A program made the position numbers and the translations under genes. 64,000 bases of DNA from the NCBI GenBank assembly GCA_916700875.1, contig CAKAKS010000068.1, positions 34,004,627-34,068,626 of the forward strand, written 5' to 3'. Of the stretch, positions 1 through 11,845 are shown piece after piece. Origin of the DNA: Sebastes aleutianus. Taxonomy: Eukaryota; Chordata; Actinopteri; Perciformes; Sebastidae. The stretch's first letter is position 1, and each line of letters opens with the position of its first letter. Under the pieces are notes generated by a model. That model made no database searches, had not been told where the DNA came from, and worked only from the letters and a program-made list of their open reading frames with translations.

Positions 1-188
1 CTACATGTTTGCAGGAATACAGTACACACATGAGTTTGGTTTTGTGTGTAGAGAGAGAGAGGCTGATACGCAGGCTGAACAAAGCTGCAGTGATACAGAG
101 AGGAGGAGGAGGAAGAGGAGGAGGAGGGAGGATGAGGAGAGTTTGTCCCTCTCAGCTTATCTCACCGCAGAGCGCTGCACCTGCTGCG

Positions 189-3100
189 GTTGCCAGGTTG
201 CAGGAAGGTTTACAAGCAGGGCAGAGTTTCCATGTTGGAGTGATTTTAAGCAGAGGAGGTGAGTGGATTTGGAGGGAGCACAGTGGAAATCACCCCGATG
301 CCGTGTCAGGCTCTTCAGAGTTGAAGTGGTTCGGTTTGATACAGGGCACAAGTTGCCAGGTTGGAGTGAGTTTTAAGCCGGTGGAGGGGGGGAGGCCTGT
401 GGAGGCAGATGTTGTCAGGATATTTAACAGGTACACAGGTTAATGTAGAACAGGGATGGTTGCCATGTTGGTCTCATCTTTCTAACGGAGTGAAGTGGAC
501 GGGGTGATTTTGGAGACATGGAGGCTCAGTAGCTCGTTCGAGGCACGCTGTGCTCTGACAAGGTTGCCAGTTTGGAATGATGTTAATCCAGTGAAAAAGG
601 TTATGTTTGGAGGATTTAATACCGGCAAAAGCAGGTGGGGGCGTTTTGCAGAGGTAGGTATTAGTTGCCAGGTTGGAGTCATTTTAAACAGGTGGTGCCT
701 GAGTTTAGAGCCTGTGGTGGCTGGGTTGCCAGGTTTGAAGGTAGGCCAAGGCTAAGCATGTTCACGAGAAATGTTGTCACAATGGATGGAAAGTTTTGGT
801 GAGTTGGAGGCTCAATTGGGCTTTCAGAGCAGGACGGGGAAAGGACTCGGTTGCCAGTTTGGAGAGACTGTATTAAATATTTTATAGCAAGATGACAAGT
901 GAAGTGATGAAAGTTGGACCAGGATGAAGGGGTGGATGTTTGAAATCAGACAATCTGGGACAGGACAGTAAAACTGGATTGACTTATGAGCATTGAAGAC
1001 AGTCTGCAGATGGGTGCTGTTTTGCCAGATTTGAAGTCTTATATAAGTAAGTATTTGTTTCCAGAACACCATGTATGTATTACATTTTGTTCTTTAGCCA
1101 CAGAGCGCCACTTGCAGGTGATCACTCTGTGTTCAGTCCTGGTCACATGACTTTACACATCCTCCAGAGATGTATTATAATGAGCTCCACTTCCTCGTGT
1201 CTTGTGGAAATACAGTAAGCTGAGATGTGCCTACAGTGTGTATTTTTGAAACGTAGGCTCTACCGGGGTTTGCTCACCCAGCGCCTCGTTGGCTCACAGG
1301 GGCCACACCAGGGAGGAAAACCAGGTCACCTTTAGTCTAGTGTTTGTAACTGTATGAGCCGGTGAGGAAATAAATCTGTACAAAAGAATGATGATGGAGG
1401 AAAGTGGACGTGTTTGCCATATTAGAAAAGTTAAAAATAAGAAAATATCAAGTCAGACAGTTAATTAAACTAAATAAAACATTTTGTTGTTGACAAAGAA
1501 CAGACACAGAATAAAGAAAACATGACAATAAGCAAAACCACTAATGCTATAATCCAGTCCGTCATCAGTCTGTCTGTCCGAGGCAGATTAGACAATCATG
1601 TTAATCTTTTACAGTATATCTTCTCCTTTATGTCCTTCTACTTGTTTTGGTGTCTTGTCCACTTCTGTCTGTGAAAGGACAGCAGCTCGTAGTCCATCTC
1701 AGGCTGCGTACTATAAGAAAGGAAGTGCAGTTATTTGGTCCAGGACCAATGAAGAGAATTAAGGGCTCTGGGTGTCAGACTGGCTTTATGTGGTTTTACA
1801 GGGAACCAATAAAGTGTTTGACCACATGGTAATGTGTGGAGGCAATTTCTGTGAAGAAGGACTCGAAAATCAAGAGAAAGTCTTTTAAAGGTTTAATAAA
1901 CACTTGCCAGTGGGCAAACAACCATCAACATAAATGTTCAGGGCTGAGAGCCCTGAAGCTCTCTGTTTCGTGACATTTATACTCTTGCGTGCATGCTCAC
2001 AGTCGTATATCTCACATTGTCTGTCTGACTGACACTTCTGTCCTTTTTAGGGTTACTTGTCCTCAAATAGACGCTACAAGTCCGTTGACTAGGTATGCAA
2101 CACTGAAACAGAAATAGGCCTTAAGGGCAATGAGTGTCACCTGTCATGACCTTAGGAATGTGCACATGTTTGTATTTTTCCAACACATAATGTTTTTGGA
2201 TTTGGCTCAAATCAGGGTATATATGCAACGATGAGTCACCTGTGTAGTATTGCCATTGGAGAGCACTTATAGGCACAAGATTTGAAGAAATATGAAACAT
2301 GGCTAGATGGATAAAGAAAGGGAGTTTTGGTTGCCAGATTGGAGCAGGGTCACCAAGTTGAACACATCCTAATTCAAGACTTCAGGAGGTTCAGCCTCAA
2401 GGAGCTTATTCGTCTCGAGACAGACATGAGATGCATGTTTCACTGATTCAAAGTTGACAGTTTGGATTGATGGACGTTTTGTGGCTGGACCGCAGAGGGC
2501 TGAGTGATTGAGTGAGTGATGAAGTTACACGATTGGTCGTTGGAGTTTTCTCATTGGCCGTTGCTCTTGAATGACACACTTTTAGACTATGAATAAAAAG
2601 TAAATAGTTGTTCCTGTAAACATGTCACCTCTGTGGCACCTCACAGAGGTGACTGAGTGAGGTTGGTGTTTGTGTTTCACTTCAGTTAGACATAATAAAT
2701 AGGTCCAAATGATTTTGGTTTCAAGTTGCCAGGTTTGATCATTGTAACTTGGGTCCCTGAAACTGTTTTTGAGCCACTAGAGAAAGCAGTGATATTAGAG
2801 AGATGTGAATATTTGGCTTGAGTCAGAGGGAGCAAGAAAGATGTTGCCAGTTTGGAAGAGGGCTGCCAGACTGCTGTGTAAAATTAAACTCTTTGGGTAT
2901 TGATGATATCCCTAAAAGGGGGTTATTTGATGCGTGATGGTGGAGGTAAGGTCTCATTAACACAGCGTGAATTTGCCAGGTTGGAGAAACAGATGGAGCA
3001 ATCAGGCGTGGCGAGGGGAAAATAAAGCCGGTTATTTGATTTTTCGAGAAAGGCAGAGAGAGTCACGGTTGCCAGGTTGAAGTAAAAACAGTTTTCTGTG

Positions 3101-3592
3101 TTGCCACTTCAAATAGTATCAGCTGCAGAAGGAGGTTATTTCCTTTAGGAGCCTGATGAAACAAGGTATTCACACAGTGGGGAGTTGCCAGGTTGGGTTG
3201 TTGTAAGTTTGACCTTAGAGATTTTTGCCATCAGACATTTGAGAAAAACGGGTAATGGCGATCTGAAAAGGGGGTTATTTGGAACAGGACAAGATATGTT
3301 TTTCTTTCCAGGGCGGAGCTGTGTTGCCACGTTAGATTGAGATTGCACCGAAAGACTTACAGACAAGAGAGAAATACACAAACACATAGAGGGAGAGGGA
3401 TGTTGCACACTTCAGGTTCTATTAAATTCAGAGGAGGATTATTGGGTGCAGAACTGAGATATCAGCGCTGTGTGAAGTTGCCAGGTTGGATCGGTGTTAG
3501 AGGCTTAGAAATGGGATAGTCGAGAGGTATAAGAATCACTACCTGTTCTACCTTTGGTTCTTTTTTTTTTTAGAAAACGTTGCCAGGTTGGA
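189..3592 (+). repeat. Degenerate array with core GTTGCCAGGTTGGA
   Basis: A 14-base core close to GTTGCCAGGTTGGA recurs on the + strand at about 189, 352, 459, 563, 664, 725, 850, 1021, 2330, 2453, 2725, 2843, 2972, 3068, 3184, 3323, 3477 and 3579, and a looser copy lies at 5722. Intervals are mostly 96-172 bases. The sequence between cores barely aligns. Partial echoes do recur: early units continue into GTGATTTTAAGC and a GGTGGAGG patch, and later units carry GGTTATTTG about 60-110 bases downstream (2921, 3031, 3134, 3272, 3434). Purine-rich GAGGAGG tracts precede the array at about 98-135. I read it as an old ~100-150 bp tandem repeat in which only the core survived. I do not recognise the family. 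Function is unknown. Confidence 0.75.
1040..2325. other. Core-poor gap inside the array, no gene seen
   Basis: Only a weak core (TTTGCCATATT near 1413) is visible here. A short hairpin-like stretch around 1940-1965 (GAGAGCCCTGAAGCTCTC) is present. No exon, RNA gene or recognised transposon is supported. The gap may be later insertion sequence splitting the array. Confidence 0.4.
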
Positions 3593-4170
3593 ATGAAAAT
3601 GTCTTTACTTGTAGACCTACAAAGTCAAGTGGGTTCCAAGGGGTTACTACGGAGAGACAGATGGTTGGTTTTAACTCTCACCATTCAAAATCCAAAATGT
3701 GCTTAGCAGCACATCATTTATTTGATTGGTCACATGGTCAGTAGTCACTTTTGAGGCCTTGATATTTAGGTTTAAAAAATATATTTTGTTACAAAAACAG
3801 ATAACATTTTTAACTGCACTTTACCACGTTTGGTTTCCAGAAGTTAACTCTTTAGCAGACACCGCCAGGTCCGATTTTTAGGCATGAATAAACAATTAGG
3901 AGTATTTCAAAGTGATTTGTGTGATCAGGACAGCTCACACCATTTGACAGATTTATTTTCAATGGTAGAAGATTTCACTTCACTCTTGCACATATCCCAA
4001 ATCCTACTCCAGTCATCGCAGCCAGTCGTTGCAGACTCTTGCTGTGCAGCCAGACGTCATTCAAACCCACAAAAACATCATCTTCAATTCTAACTGAGGA
4101 TCCAAAGTTTCCAAAGAATATCAAATACGTCAGGCTAAGAGTTTAAATATTTCAGTGAGAACATCAGAAT
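3593..4170. other. Unique AT-rich sequence
   Basis: No repeat, exon or RNA gene could be recognised. The only open frame (3884-4093) is short and has no recognisable motif. Confidence 0.5.
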
Positions 4171-4204
4171 ATATACCGATCAGCCATAACATTATGACAG
4201 CACG

Positions 4205-4571
4205 GGTACCCTGACCGGTCTGCGGCTACGCAGCCCCGTACGCAACAAACTGCTCCTCACTGTGTGTTCTGACACCTTTCTATCGGAACCAGCATTCACT
4301 TTTACAGCAGTTTGAGCTCCAGTAGCTCTTCTATTGGATCGGACAACACGGGTCAGCCTTCGCTCCCCACGTGCATCAATGAGCCTCGGTTCTGACCCTG
4401 TCGCCGGTTCACCGCTTTTCCTTCCTTGGACCACTTCTGGTAGGTCCTGACCACCGCAGACCGGGAACATCCCACAAGAGCTGCAGTTCTGGAGATGCTC
4501 TGACCCAGTCGTCTAGCCAGCACTATCTGGCCCTTGTTGTCAAAGTCACTCACATCCTTACGCTGACCCAT
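4205..4571 (-). pseudogene. Tc1 transposase, DNA-binding part only
   Basis: The likely start is the ATG at 4571, reading MGQRKDVSDFDNKGQIVLAR. The first ~70 residues are the first helix-turn-helix of a Tc1 transposase (GCSRSAVVRTYQKWSKEG). A frameshift near 4390-4400 moves the second half (RLIDARGERRLTRVV ... KVSEHTVRSSLLRTGLRSRR) to another frame. That half corresponds to the second helix-turn-helix and linker. The DDE catalytic domain is absent, so no active enzyme can be made. About 120 of the usual ~340 residues remain. Family assignment comes from sequence recognition and the adjoining terminal repeat. Confidence 0.85.
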
Positions 4572-4628
4572 TTTTTCTGCTTCAAACAAAAAGTTCAAAG
4601 ATCAAAATGTTCACTTGCTGTCTAATAC

Positions 4629-4648
4629 TATATATATATATATATATC
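4629..4648. repeat. (TA)n microsatellite
   Basis: Pure TA run inside the 5' leader of the Tc1 remnant; probably slippage in an ATATAT stretch of the element. Confidence 0.9.
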
Positions 4649-4650
4649 AC

Positions 4651-6054
4651 TTTACAAAACAACAGTTCCAAAGTGCTTCGCAGTTAATAATACATGTTTG
4701 GATATTGATATAGTATTAGTTTGTGAGTGTGTATGTGCAACATGAGCAGGATGATAGTAAGTTAGTATAAGCTACAATTTCATTGCTGCCAGAATTTGAA
4801 GCAGCCACTATACGTGAGTGTAGTGATCGGAGCTCCTCTGGCCCGATGGTTTTCTGTGAGAAGAGCTACAAAGTGGAAATGAAAGTCAGCACCAGCAGAA
4901 GGCAATTTATTCTCATTGTAGTTTTTGAAAATGTCTGCCTGAGCCAAACGCTGCGTGCTCAACACCTCATACACTTAACACGTTGGAGCAGAATAGACTG
5001 CTGGTTCACACAAGACACCTCCCATCCTTCATATCTGATAATGTGTGGCTTCCTACCAAGATGACAACACTGGACAACAGCCAGGAGCTGATTCAGGCTG
5101 ATGCATTAGAGATGCTGGAGCATCACTGACTTTAGCCAGTGGACAAACTTTGCTGTCATATCCCATTTATAGATGTAAACACATTACACATTGCATTTCA
5201 TCATGGTGAGACAAATTTTCAGGGAGTTTAAAGGGCTTTACACGAGGCACAGAGATGCATTCAAAAGCATTATGTGGAAGAAAATCAACTATAACAACTT
5301 ACCTCATTCTCCACAATGCATACAATCACTAGCAACGAGTTCTTCCTGTCATATTTGTGGTTTCTTCTCCAATCCGGTGTCTTCCCGTTCTCTCTGAGTG
5401 CTGAAGATCAGCAAAGTACTGACACCAAAATCTGACACTTCCCGCTGAAGTTTTAGATAGCTGAAACTTTTTTTCTTGCTTTCACACTCAGTTGTAGCTG
5501 CAGGAAATATCTGGATGTGACAGCGTGTTTGCTGCTTCTGGCAGGTACCCACAGGAAACCAAAAAAACTCCTCACAAATATGCAGACTCAGGAATGCAAA
5601 TTACAAAGCCTTTGATTACTGTTTTTATTGGAGTTTTAGAGTGGGATTTTCATTCCTTTAATGGCCACAGACTCCCAAGGGACGAGTAGAAAGGGGGACA
5701 GTGGACAAAGCGGAGTGTGGAGTTGCCAAGCTGGGCTGATTTGAGTCGGGGCAGCAGGAGGAGGACTGCCAGCATTATTTTACAGAAGTGCTGACAGTTC
5801 CCGACCAGAAAATGTGCTTAGAAACCCAGACAATTTCCTGCAGTCACCTATTTAGTCTTCTCCACTTCAGTCTCAATGGATCTTTTTATAACTGTGGCAA
5901 CACAGTTTAGGAAGTGCCAAACTCATCTCCCATATGTCTCTGTGGGAGACTGAATGTTGAGTATCTCAGTGGGTGAAGGAAGCCTGGAAACTTACTGGCT
6001 GAGAGAGAAAGACAGCGGTATTTAGTGATGAGGCGAAAGACAGAAGGGATGGAA
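4651..6054. other. Unique sequence, one stray array core
   Basis: No gene or known transposon recognised. A single GTTGCCAAGCTGGG at 5722-5735, followed by CTGATTTGAG, resembles the core of the 0-3.6 kb array. Overlapping open frames at 4780-5064 and 5349-5552 have no recognisable protein similarity. Confidence 0.45.
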
Positions 6055-7205
6055 CGCAGTCGCCAGAAATAATGTTGGCATTATATCAGCCTCGTATCAC
6101 ACTTGCAGTAACGCACAATGACGTGGTTAATGTTATAAACTGAGTGGTTATGTCTAGGTAACAAAACTGCTTAGTTAAGGTTAGAGAAGAAAATGTTTTG
6201 TGTTCAAATAATAACAAAACAACCTAACAATGTAACGTAACAACGCAATGTAACAATGTAACCTCACAAATAACAGTGTAACATAACAGTGTAGCATAAC
6301 AACGTAATAATGTAACCATGTAACATAACAATGTGACATAACAGTGTAACAATATAACCATTAGCATAACAATGTAACGTAACAACGTAACAGTGTAACA
6401 ACGTAACAATGTAACAATGTAACCATGTGACAACGTAACCATGTAACATGACAACATAACAATGTAACGTAATGAAATATCAATGTTACCATGTAACATA
6501 ATAATGTAATGTAGCAATGTAACCATGTAACATAACAATGTAACGTAACAAAGTAACAGTGTAGCATAACAGTGTAACACAACGTAACAATGTAACATAA
6601 CAATGTAACAATGTAACAACGTGACAATGTAACATAACAGTTCAACATAACAGCGTAATGTAACAATGCAATGCAAATAACTGCCCTTATTGGACTTTCT
6701 TACATAACATTATGTATCATTATGTAACAAGCGTAACAACGTTTCATAACAACCGTAAAGTCAACGTTTACTTCTGGTTTCACACAGGATACGGACAACC
6801 TGCCCTGTACCCTGTACAACTAAACTACTTTCTCAATTACATTTGGAGGGAAACACATTTTGTCACAGATTATGTTTGTCTTTGACGCATCACAGATACA
6901 TTTGTAACGATAGATCGCGGAGGGCCGCAGCAAGTGGCGTAGTGCAAAAAGCGACATGCACAGCAGATGACGTAGTATATCAAATGACAATTCTGTAGGA
7001 GACAGGGTTCGAACAGCTGTCTCCTGGGGGAAAGTCCTGTGTTTGTTTGACCCATCCCTCCCAACCACCCACGCATAGTGGACTTCATCGTTTGTTATCC
7101 TTTATATTATACCATTCAACTTTCCATAATGTTCGATATACTACGTCACTTGCTCTGATGCAAAGATATCAGCATTTAACGTATCCATGGTTTGCATTTG
7201 TCCCT
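6055..7205 (-). mobile_element. Repeat family C copy, enlarged
   Basis: The left end (CGCCAGAAATAATGTTGGCA) matches the reversed terminus of the intact family-C copy at 22294-22856. It is followed by the shared blocks TATCAGCCTCGTATCACAC and GTTAAGGTTAGAG. After a minisatellite expansion the copy resumes at ~6680 (ACTGCCCTTATTGGACTTTC) and again at ~7010-7160 with the tRNA-like segment (GTCTCCTGGGGGAAAGTCC) and the TTTCCATAATG block. The 6790-7010 stretch is not clearly part of the family. Non-coding, probably a non-autonomous DNA transposon. Confidence 0.65.
6222..6675. repeat. AACAATGTA-type minisatellite
   Basis: About 450 bases of degenerate short units, alternating AACAATGTA, ACGTAAC and ACATAACA. 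It sits where the intact family-C copy has AACGTAACGTCACAAC, so it looks like local expansion of the element's own sequence. Tyr/Leu/His/Cys-rich minus-strand frames here are repeat translations, not genes. Confidence 0.9.
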
Positions 7206-8680
7206 GTCCACTGGGCTGAGAGGGGAGAGGGATAAAGAGAGAGAGACAGTTGAGACAAAACTGAAGTAGAACCGGTCGAGGAGACTGAGAGGGACTTCAC
7301 ACCATCTGTCTGTGATTTTATAACTCCCAGAGGTTACCAGCTTGGCTCTGTTTGCTCCTCAGTGTTTTACCATCAGAGGGAGCAGTCATGTAGAGCTTTG
7401 ACAACCGTCAGACAAGGTCAACTTTTTACCTGCAAATTGTGTGCAATCAGCAGGGAAATGCACCTGGAGAGGTTGCCAGGTGTCACCAGCGCCTCCACCA
7501 GTGCACCGCTGGAGGGGGGATCACTTCTCCTGTCAGTTCAGATACAGTCTGCTGCTGGCTTTCATGTTGCTGCAGTTCGACTCGGATTGGTGCAACAAAT
7601 ACATCTGACATATGATTGGTTGAATTAGGTTGAATATACTGTTATTAGGGAACGTTTTGGAGACATCTGTATTGGCTATATGCATATCATTCATCAACTT
7701 CTGTCATGGCTGTATCGTTCTCTCTGGCAGTCTCACAATGACTGGAGAGTCTTTGTGGAGGCACACTGGATAAACAAGTGTCAAAAGAATCATTTGTATT
7801 ATTCCACAATGAAAAACTGTGTTTGCATAATTCAGAATGCAATCCAGAATTGTATTATTGAATGTGTACTTGTGCCTCTAGTGTGACATGGTACAGAGTT
7901 GCCTCTGTGTTTGATGTTTTTGGTTCTGTAAAACCCTCTCACAGAGAAAATAGACCTGACACCAGAAGCACCATGTGCTCACTGTATCTCATCTCATCTC
8001 ATCATTCTGTATCTAAAACATATTCAGACATGTGTTCCTGTTGATTCTTCTTGATTTTCCGAACAGAAAGTTTAATCAGAGCGCTCTGATTGGAGACAGA
8101 TGTCTTCCATCTGTGCTGATGAGTTCAACAACAAACAAAACCCAAAGTAAATCTGCGAACCGGAGAGCTACTTAACTATCTGTCTTTACGTGACCTTTTG
8201 ACTTCTGATATTTCATGGTGTGCTTCCACTTACTGCTAAAAACAATTATCTTATAATCAAGTAGCTGTAGCTAATTAACATAAATTCCTTGAGGCTAAAA
8301 TTAAACTTTTTGCTGGTTGACTCTTCTACAGAGAACTGATCTCACTCATAGCTTCACATTAAATGTAGGAGATTTTCCTAGTTAAACTTTTATGCTCGTC
8401 AAATTCATATTTTAAACTTATCAACTTATTGGTTTTGCACTTGGATCTCCAGTATTTTCTGAAAGTAGCATGTGAATAATAAGGTATACAATTAAATAAG
8501 CTACAGCTGTTCTGACTGCAGATTTAAATTAAATATTTTAGTTTTAGTTACATTGTTTTTTTTTAAATAAATTATAGCGAAAATGTATTGAATGTGTATT
8601 CTCATGTTTTCTACTTTTTTTTTTTAATTTGTGGGGAATTAAATGCAAAAGTAGCAGATTTTATTACCTTTTTGTAAATA
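7206..8680. other. Unique AT-rich sequence
   Basis: A GAGAGA patch at ~7218-7240 and a short CTCAT repeat at ~7986-8003 are the only patterned pieces. No exon with convincing splice signals was found. Confidence 0.45.
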
Positions 8681-8865
8681 AACAGTAACATGCTGGCATA
8701 TATTGTAAAATTACGGTAAAACCTAGTTATCCAACTGTTGTGTACTGTAATCCAATATACAGTAATATACTGTCAAAACAAATTACAGTAGCTAAACTGT
8801 AATATAACAGTAAAATGCTGATGCCAGCATTTTACTGTTATTTTACGGTGACATTTTTCACAGTG
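8681..8865. mobile_element. Palindromic ACAGTAAAATGCTG MITE
   Basis: Repeated inverted copies of ACAGTAAAATGCTG and TTACGGTAA motifs give a self-complementary block. A perfect 15-base stem occurs at 8806-8820 against 8825-8839 (AACAGTAAAATGCTG with its reverse complement, loop ATGC). This style of palindromic MITE is common in teleosts. Target duplication could not be fixed. Confidence 0.65.
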
Positions 8866-9059
8866 TTTTTATAACAGTTACTTGTGGATGTTAAATGCTA
8901 AAGTTAATTAAATTTAATACTGGATTCAGATTTCATAAAATGCTATTGAACCCTAGTCCTACCCCAAAAAGTGGAAGGCAGGTTTGACTCATCAGCGTTG
9001 ATAAACTATGAGGGTTGCTCCCAGGCCGCAACCTCCTCTTCTGAAAAGTATAGCCAATG

Positions 9060-9460
9060 TATTGTATTGGCCAGCAGGGGGCGACTCCTCTGGTTGCTAA
9101 AAGAAGTCTGATTGTATAGAAGTCTATGAGAAAATGAGTCTACTTCTCTCTTGATTTATTACCTCAGTAAACATTGTAAACATGAGTTTATGGTCTCAAT
9201 CACTAGTTTCAAGTCTTCTTCAATACAGCATAATGTTCATTTAGTAAGTTATGGTCCCATTTAGAGTCAAATAGACCATAAAGCAGGGGATGCTTTAGTG
9301 CGGGGCTACCTTGTGATTGACAGGTCGCTACTACAGCGTTGTCTGGTCTGGGAGTTTTGGTCGCCTAAAACACTCTTATTCAGCGTTCGGTTGTACTTAG
9401 CTCCACCCTCTTGTGCCACATACTACTGTGTTGTGTCAGGCCTGTTTATTAAAAGACACT
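9060..9460 (+). repeat. Repeat family F copy 1
   Basis: Near-identical for ~230 bases to the copy at 28775-29095: the CCAGCAGGGGGCGAC start, TATAGAAGTCTATGAGAAAA and ACCATAAAGCAGGGGATGC. It continues with GGCTACCTTGTGATTGACAG and GCGTTCGGTTGTACTTAGCT, which other copies in the window lack. Non-coding interspersed repeat of unknown class. Confidence 0.8.
9071..9085 (+). promoter_or_regulatory. CTCF-like core in family F
   Basis: CCAGCAGGGGGCGAC agrees with the published CTCF core CCASYAGRKGGCRS at 13 of 14 positions. It lies at the start of the family-F repeat. Binding is not shown by sequence alone. Confidence 0.3.
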
Positions 9461-10107
9461 CACTCACATTTAGTGAGGTTTCTATGGTTGCTGTGGTTGC
9501 TGTTGCTATGGTTACACATGTGCATCTGTATAGGGTCCAATAGTTCTGAAAGTGGCATGGGAAACTAAAGTGTACCAACGCTGAGCTGTACTGTGGCCCG
9601 CAGCATGGGACAGTGCCGTCTCTGTGCAGTGGAAAAGCCATATCAGTGTGTCTTTGTTTGACTCTGTATGTCGCTGGAAAATTACAACATTCCAGTGAAA
9701 GGAATGGAAGTTTTTTGTAGTAGATGAAAATGTCCGTATTTGTGTGACGGCTGCTTGACTCTGATTGATTAACAGGCAGCGGATGCTAAACTCTGTCACT
9801 CTGTTATTAATACACCACAGGGAGAGATGGTGGCCCTTTTTTACCCATGATGCTTTCTTTCTTTCTTTCTCTCTGTCTGACTTTCTTTCTGCCCTTCTTT
9901 CATCTCAGTCCGTCTCTTCTCTTCCCAGCGACTGACCGTTTTCTTTGCTGATTTACTTTACCGGCCAAGTTGCCATTTGGCTGCTCCGCCGTCCTCTCAC
10001 TGCATCTGTCCACTCGTCTGCCTCCCTCCTTTCTCCCCCTCTCTCCTCTCAACCTTTCCCCTCTTCTCACCACTTATCCTTTTTTTTCTCTTGGTGTCTC
10101 TGTGCAG
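9461..10107. other. Sequence leading to exon, pyrimidine-rich
   Basis: From ~9842 the + strand becomes strongly pyrimidine-rich, including a TTTC microsatellite at ~9846-9868 and a long C/T stretch at ~10018-10100 that ends in the acceptor TGTGCAG. This supports an exon on the + strand at 10108. Confidence 0.5.
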
Positions 10108-10305
10108 GGAATCTTGGCAGACTTTGACGGACAGCTGGCCGAGCCAATGACAAACTTCGAGGACTTTTAACGCACGTCTGCAGGGTCCTCGGGGTCAAAC
10201 CCTCGTGGGCGTGGGCACCACGAGTTCGTCCACGTGAACCCGGATGAGCGCCAGCACTGTTTCGTGCCCCGTGAGAAGAGGACGGCCCCCCTCCCTGCTA
10301 GAGAG
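10108..10305 (+). other. Candidate exon, unidentified gene
   Basis: A 198-base, GC-richer block is bounded by a long pyrimidine tract plus TGTGCAG (AG at 10106-10107) and by the donor GAGAG|GTAAGC. The frame starting at its first base reads GILADFDGQLAEP..., hits one TAA at 10168-10170, then is open to the donor (HHEFVHVNPDERQHCF, ending PLPARE). A 7-codon ATG frame, MTNFEDF, ends at that same TAA. A second ATG at 10244 opens a different frame to the donor. It may be a 5' exon with a short upstream ORF, or an exon with a disabling stop. I do not recognise the protein. Confidence 0.5.
10244..10305 (+). CDS. Possible N-terminal coding start (partial)
   Basis: Within the candidate exon, an ATG at 10244 opens 20 codons plus two bases to the donor (starts MSASTVSC, ends RPPSLLE). 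The ATG context is mediocre (C at -3, A at +4). No later exon that continues it can be identified in the window. The peptide is too short for family assignment. The alternative is that the exon is wholly 5' untranslated. Confidence 0.2.
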
Positions 10306-11530
<1,225 letters not shown>

Positions 11531-11652
11531 AGATAGATACAGTGACTTCGGCTAATGCAGCCTTAATAGCCACATTAGTTTCTCTTGCCGACTAAATCGT
11601 TTGAAGCAACTCAGACTAGAAAATAGGTCCATTAGGTCGCTATAGATCTCAT

Positions 11653-11681
<29 letters not shown>
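11653..11681. repeat. (CA)n microsatellite
   Basis: Pure CA run of about 29 bases. Confidence 0.95.
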
Positions 11682-11683
<2 letters not shown>

Positions 11684-11809
11684 AAATGAGATCTTGAAAC
11701 CTGCATGTACCTCCACACTTAATTCCCTCACAAATCACACCCCACACTAATGTGGACTTGCCTCTGTTTTGTTAATTTACACCCTTTTCTCTTCACACAC
11801 CATCCCACC

Positions 11810-11845
11810 GTCCCACCATCCCACCGTCCCACCGTCCCACCGTCC
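11810..11845. repeat. 8-bp tandem repeat CGTCCCAC
   Basis: About four and a half copies of an 8-base unit alternating CATCCCAC and CGTCCCAC. Confidence 0.85.

Larger units (their letters stand above)
4171..4650 (-). mobile_element. Tc1/mariner remnant, internally deleted
   Basis: The left edge (4171-4198) carries the terminal sequence CGATCAGCCATAACATTATG, typical of one teleost Tc1-like lineage. Next to it, on the minus strand, is the 5' part of a transposase gene and its leader up to an (AT)n tract near 4629-4648. The whole catalytic part of the gene is missing: the coding remnant runs directly into the 3' terminal repeat at about 4199-4203. The opposite terminal repeat is not visible on the right. 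This is a dead copy. Confidence 0.85.

Noticed and set aside
1880..2200. Possible LTR-like segment (polyA-signal-like and short inverted words)
   Set aside because: No paired LTR, primer-binding site or polypurine tract could be found within the window.
6224..6676. Minus-strand frames rich in Leu, Cys, His and Tyr (LLCYIVTLLHCY-type)
   Set aside because: Repeat translation of the AACAATGTA minisatellite in family C.
7010..7075. tRNA-like segment as a functional tRNA gene
   Set aside because: Only the 3' half resembles tRNA-Glu, the stems do not close across copies, and the segment is embedded in dispersed repeats.
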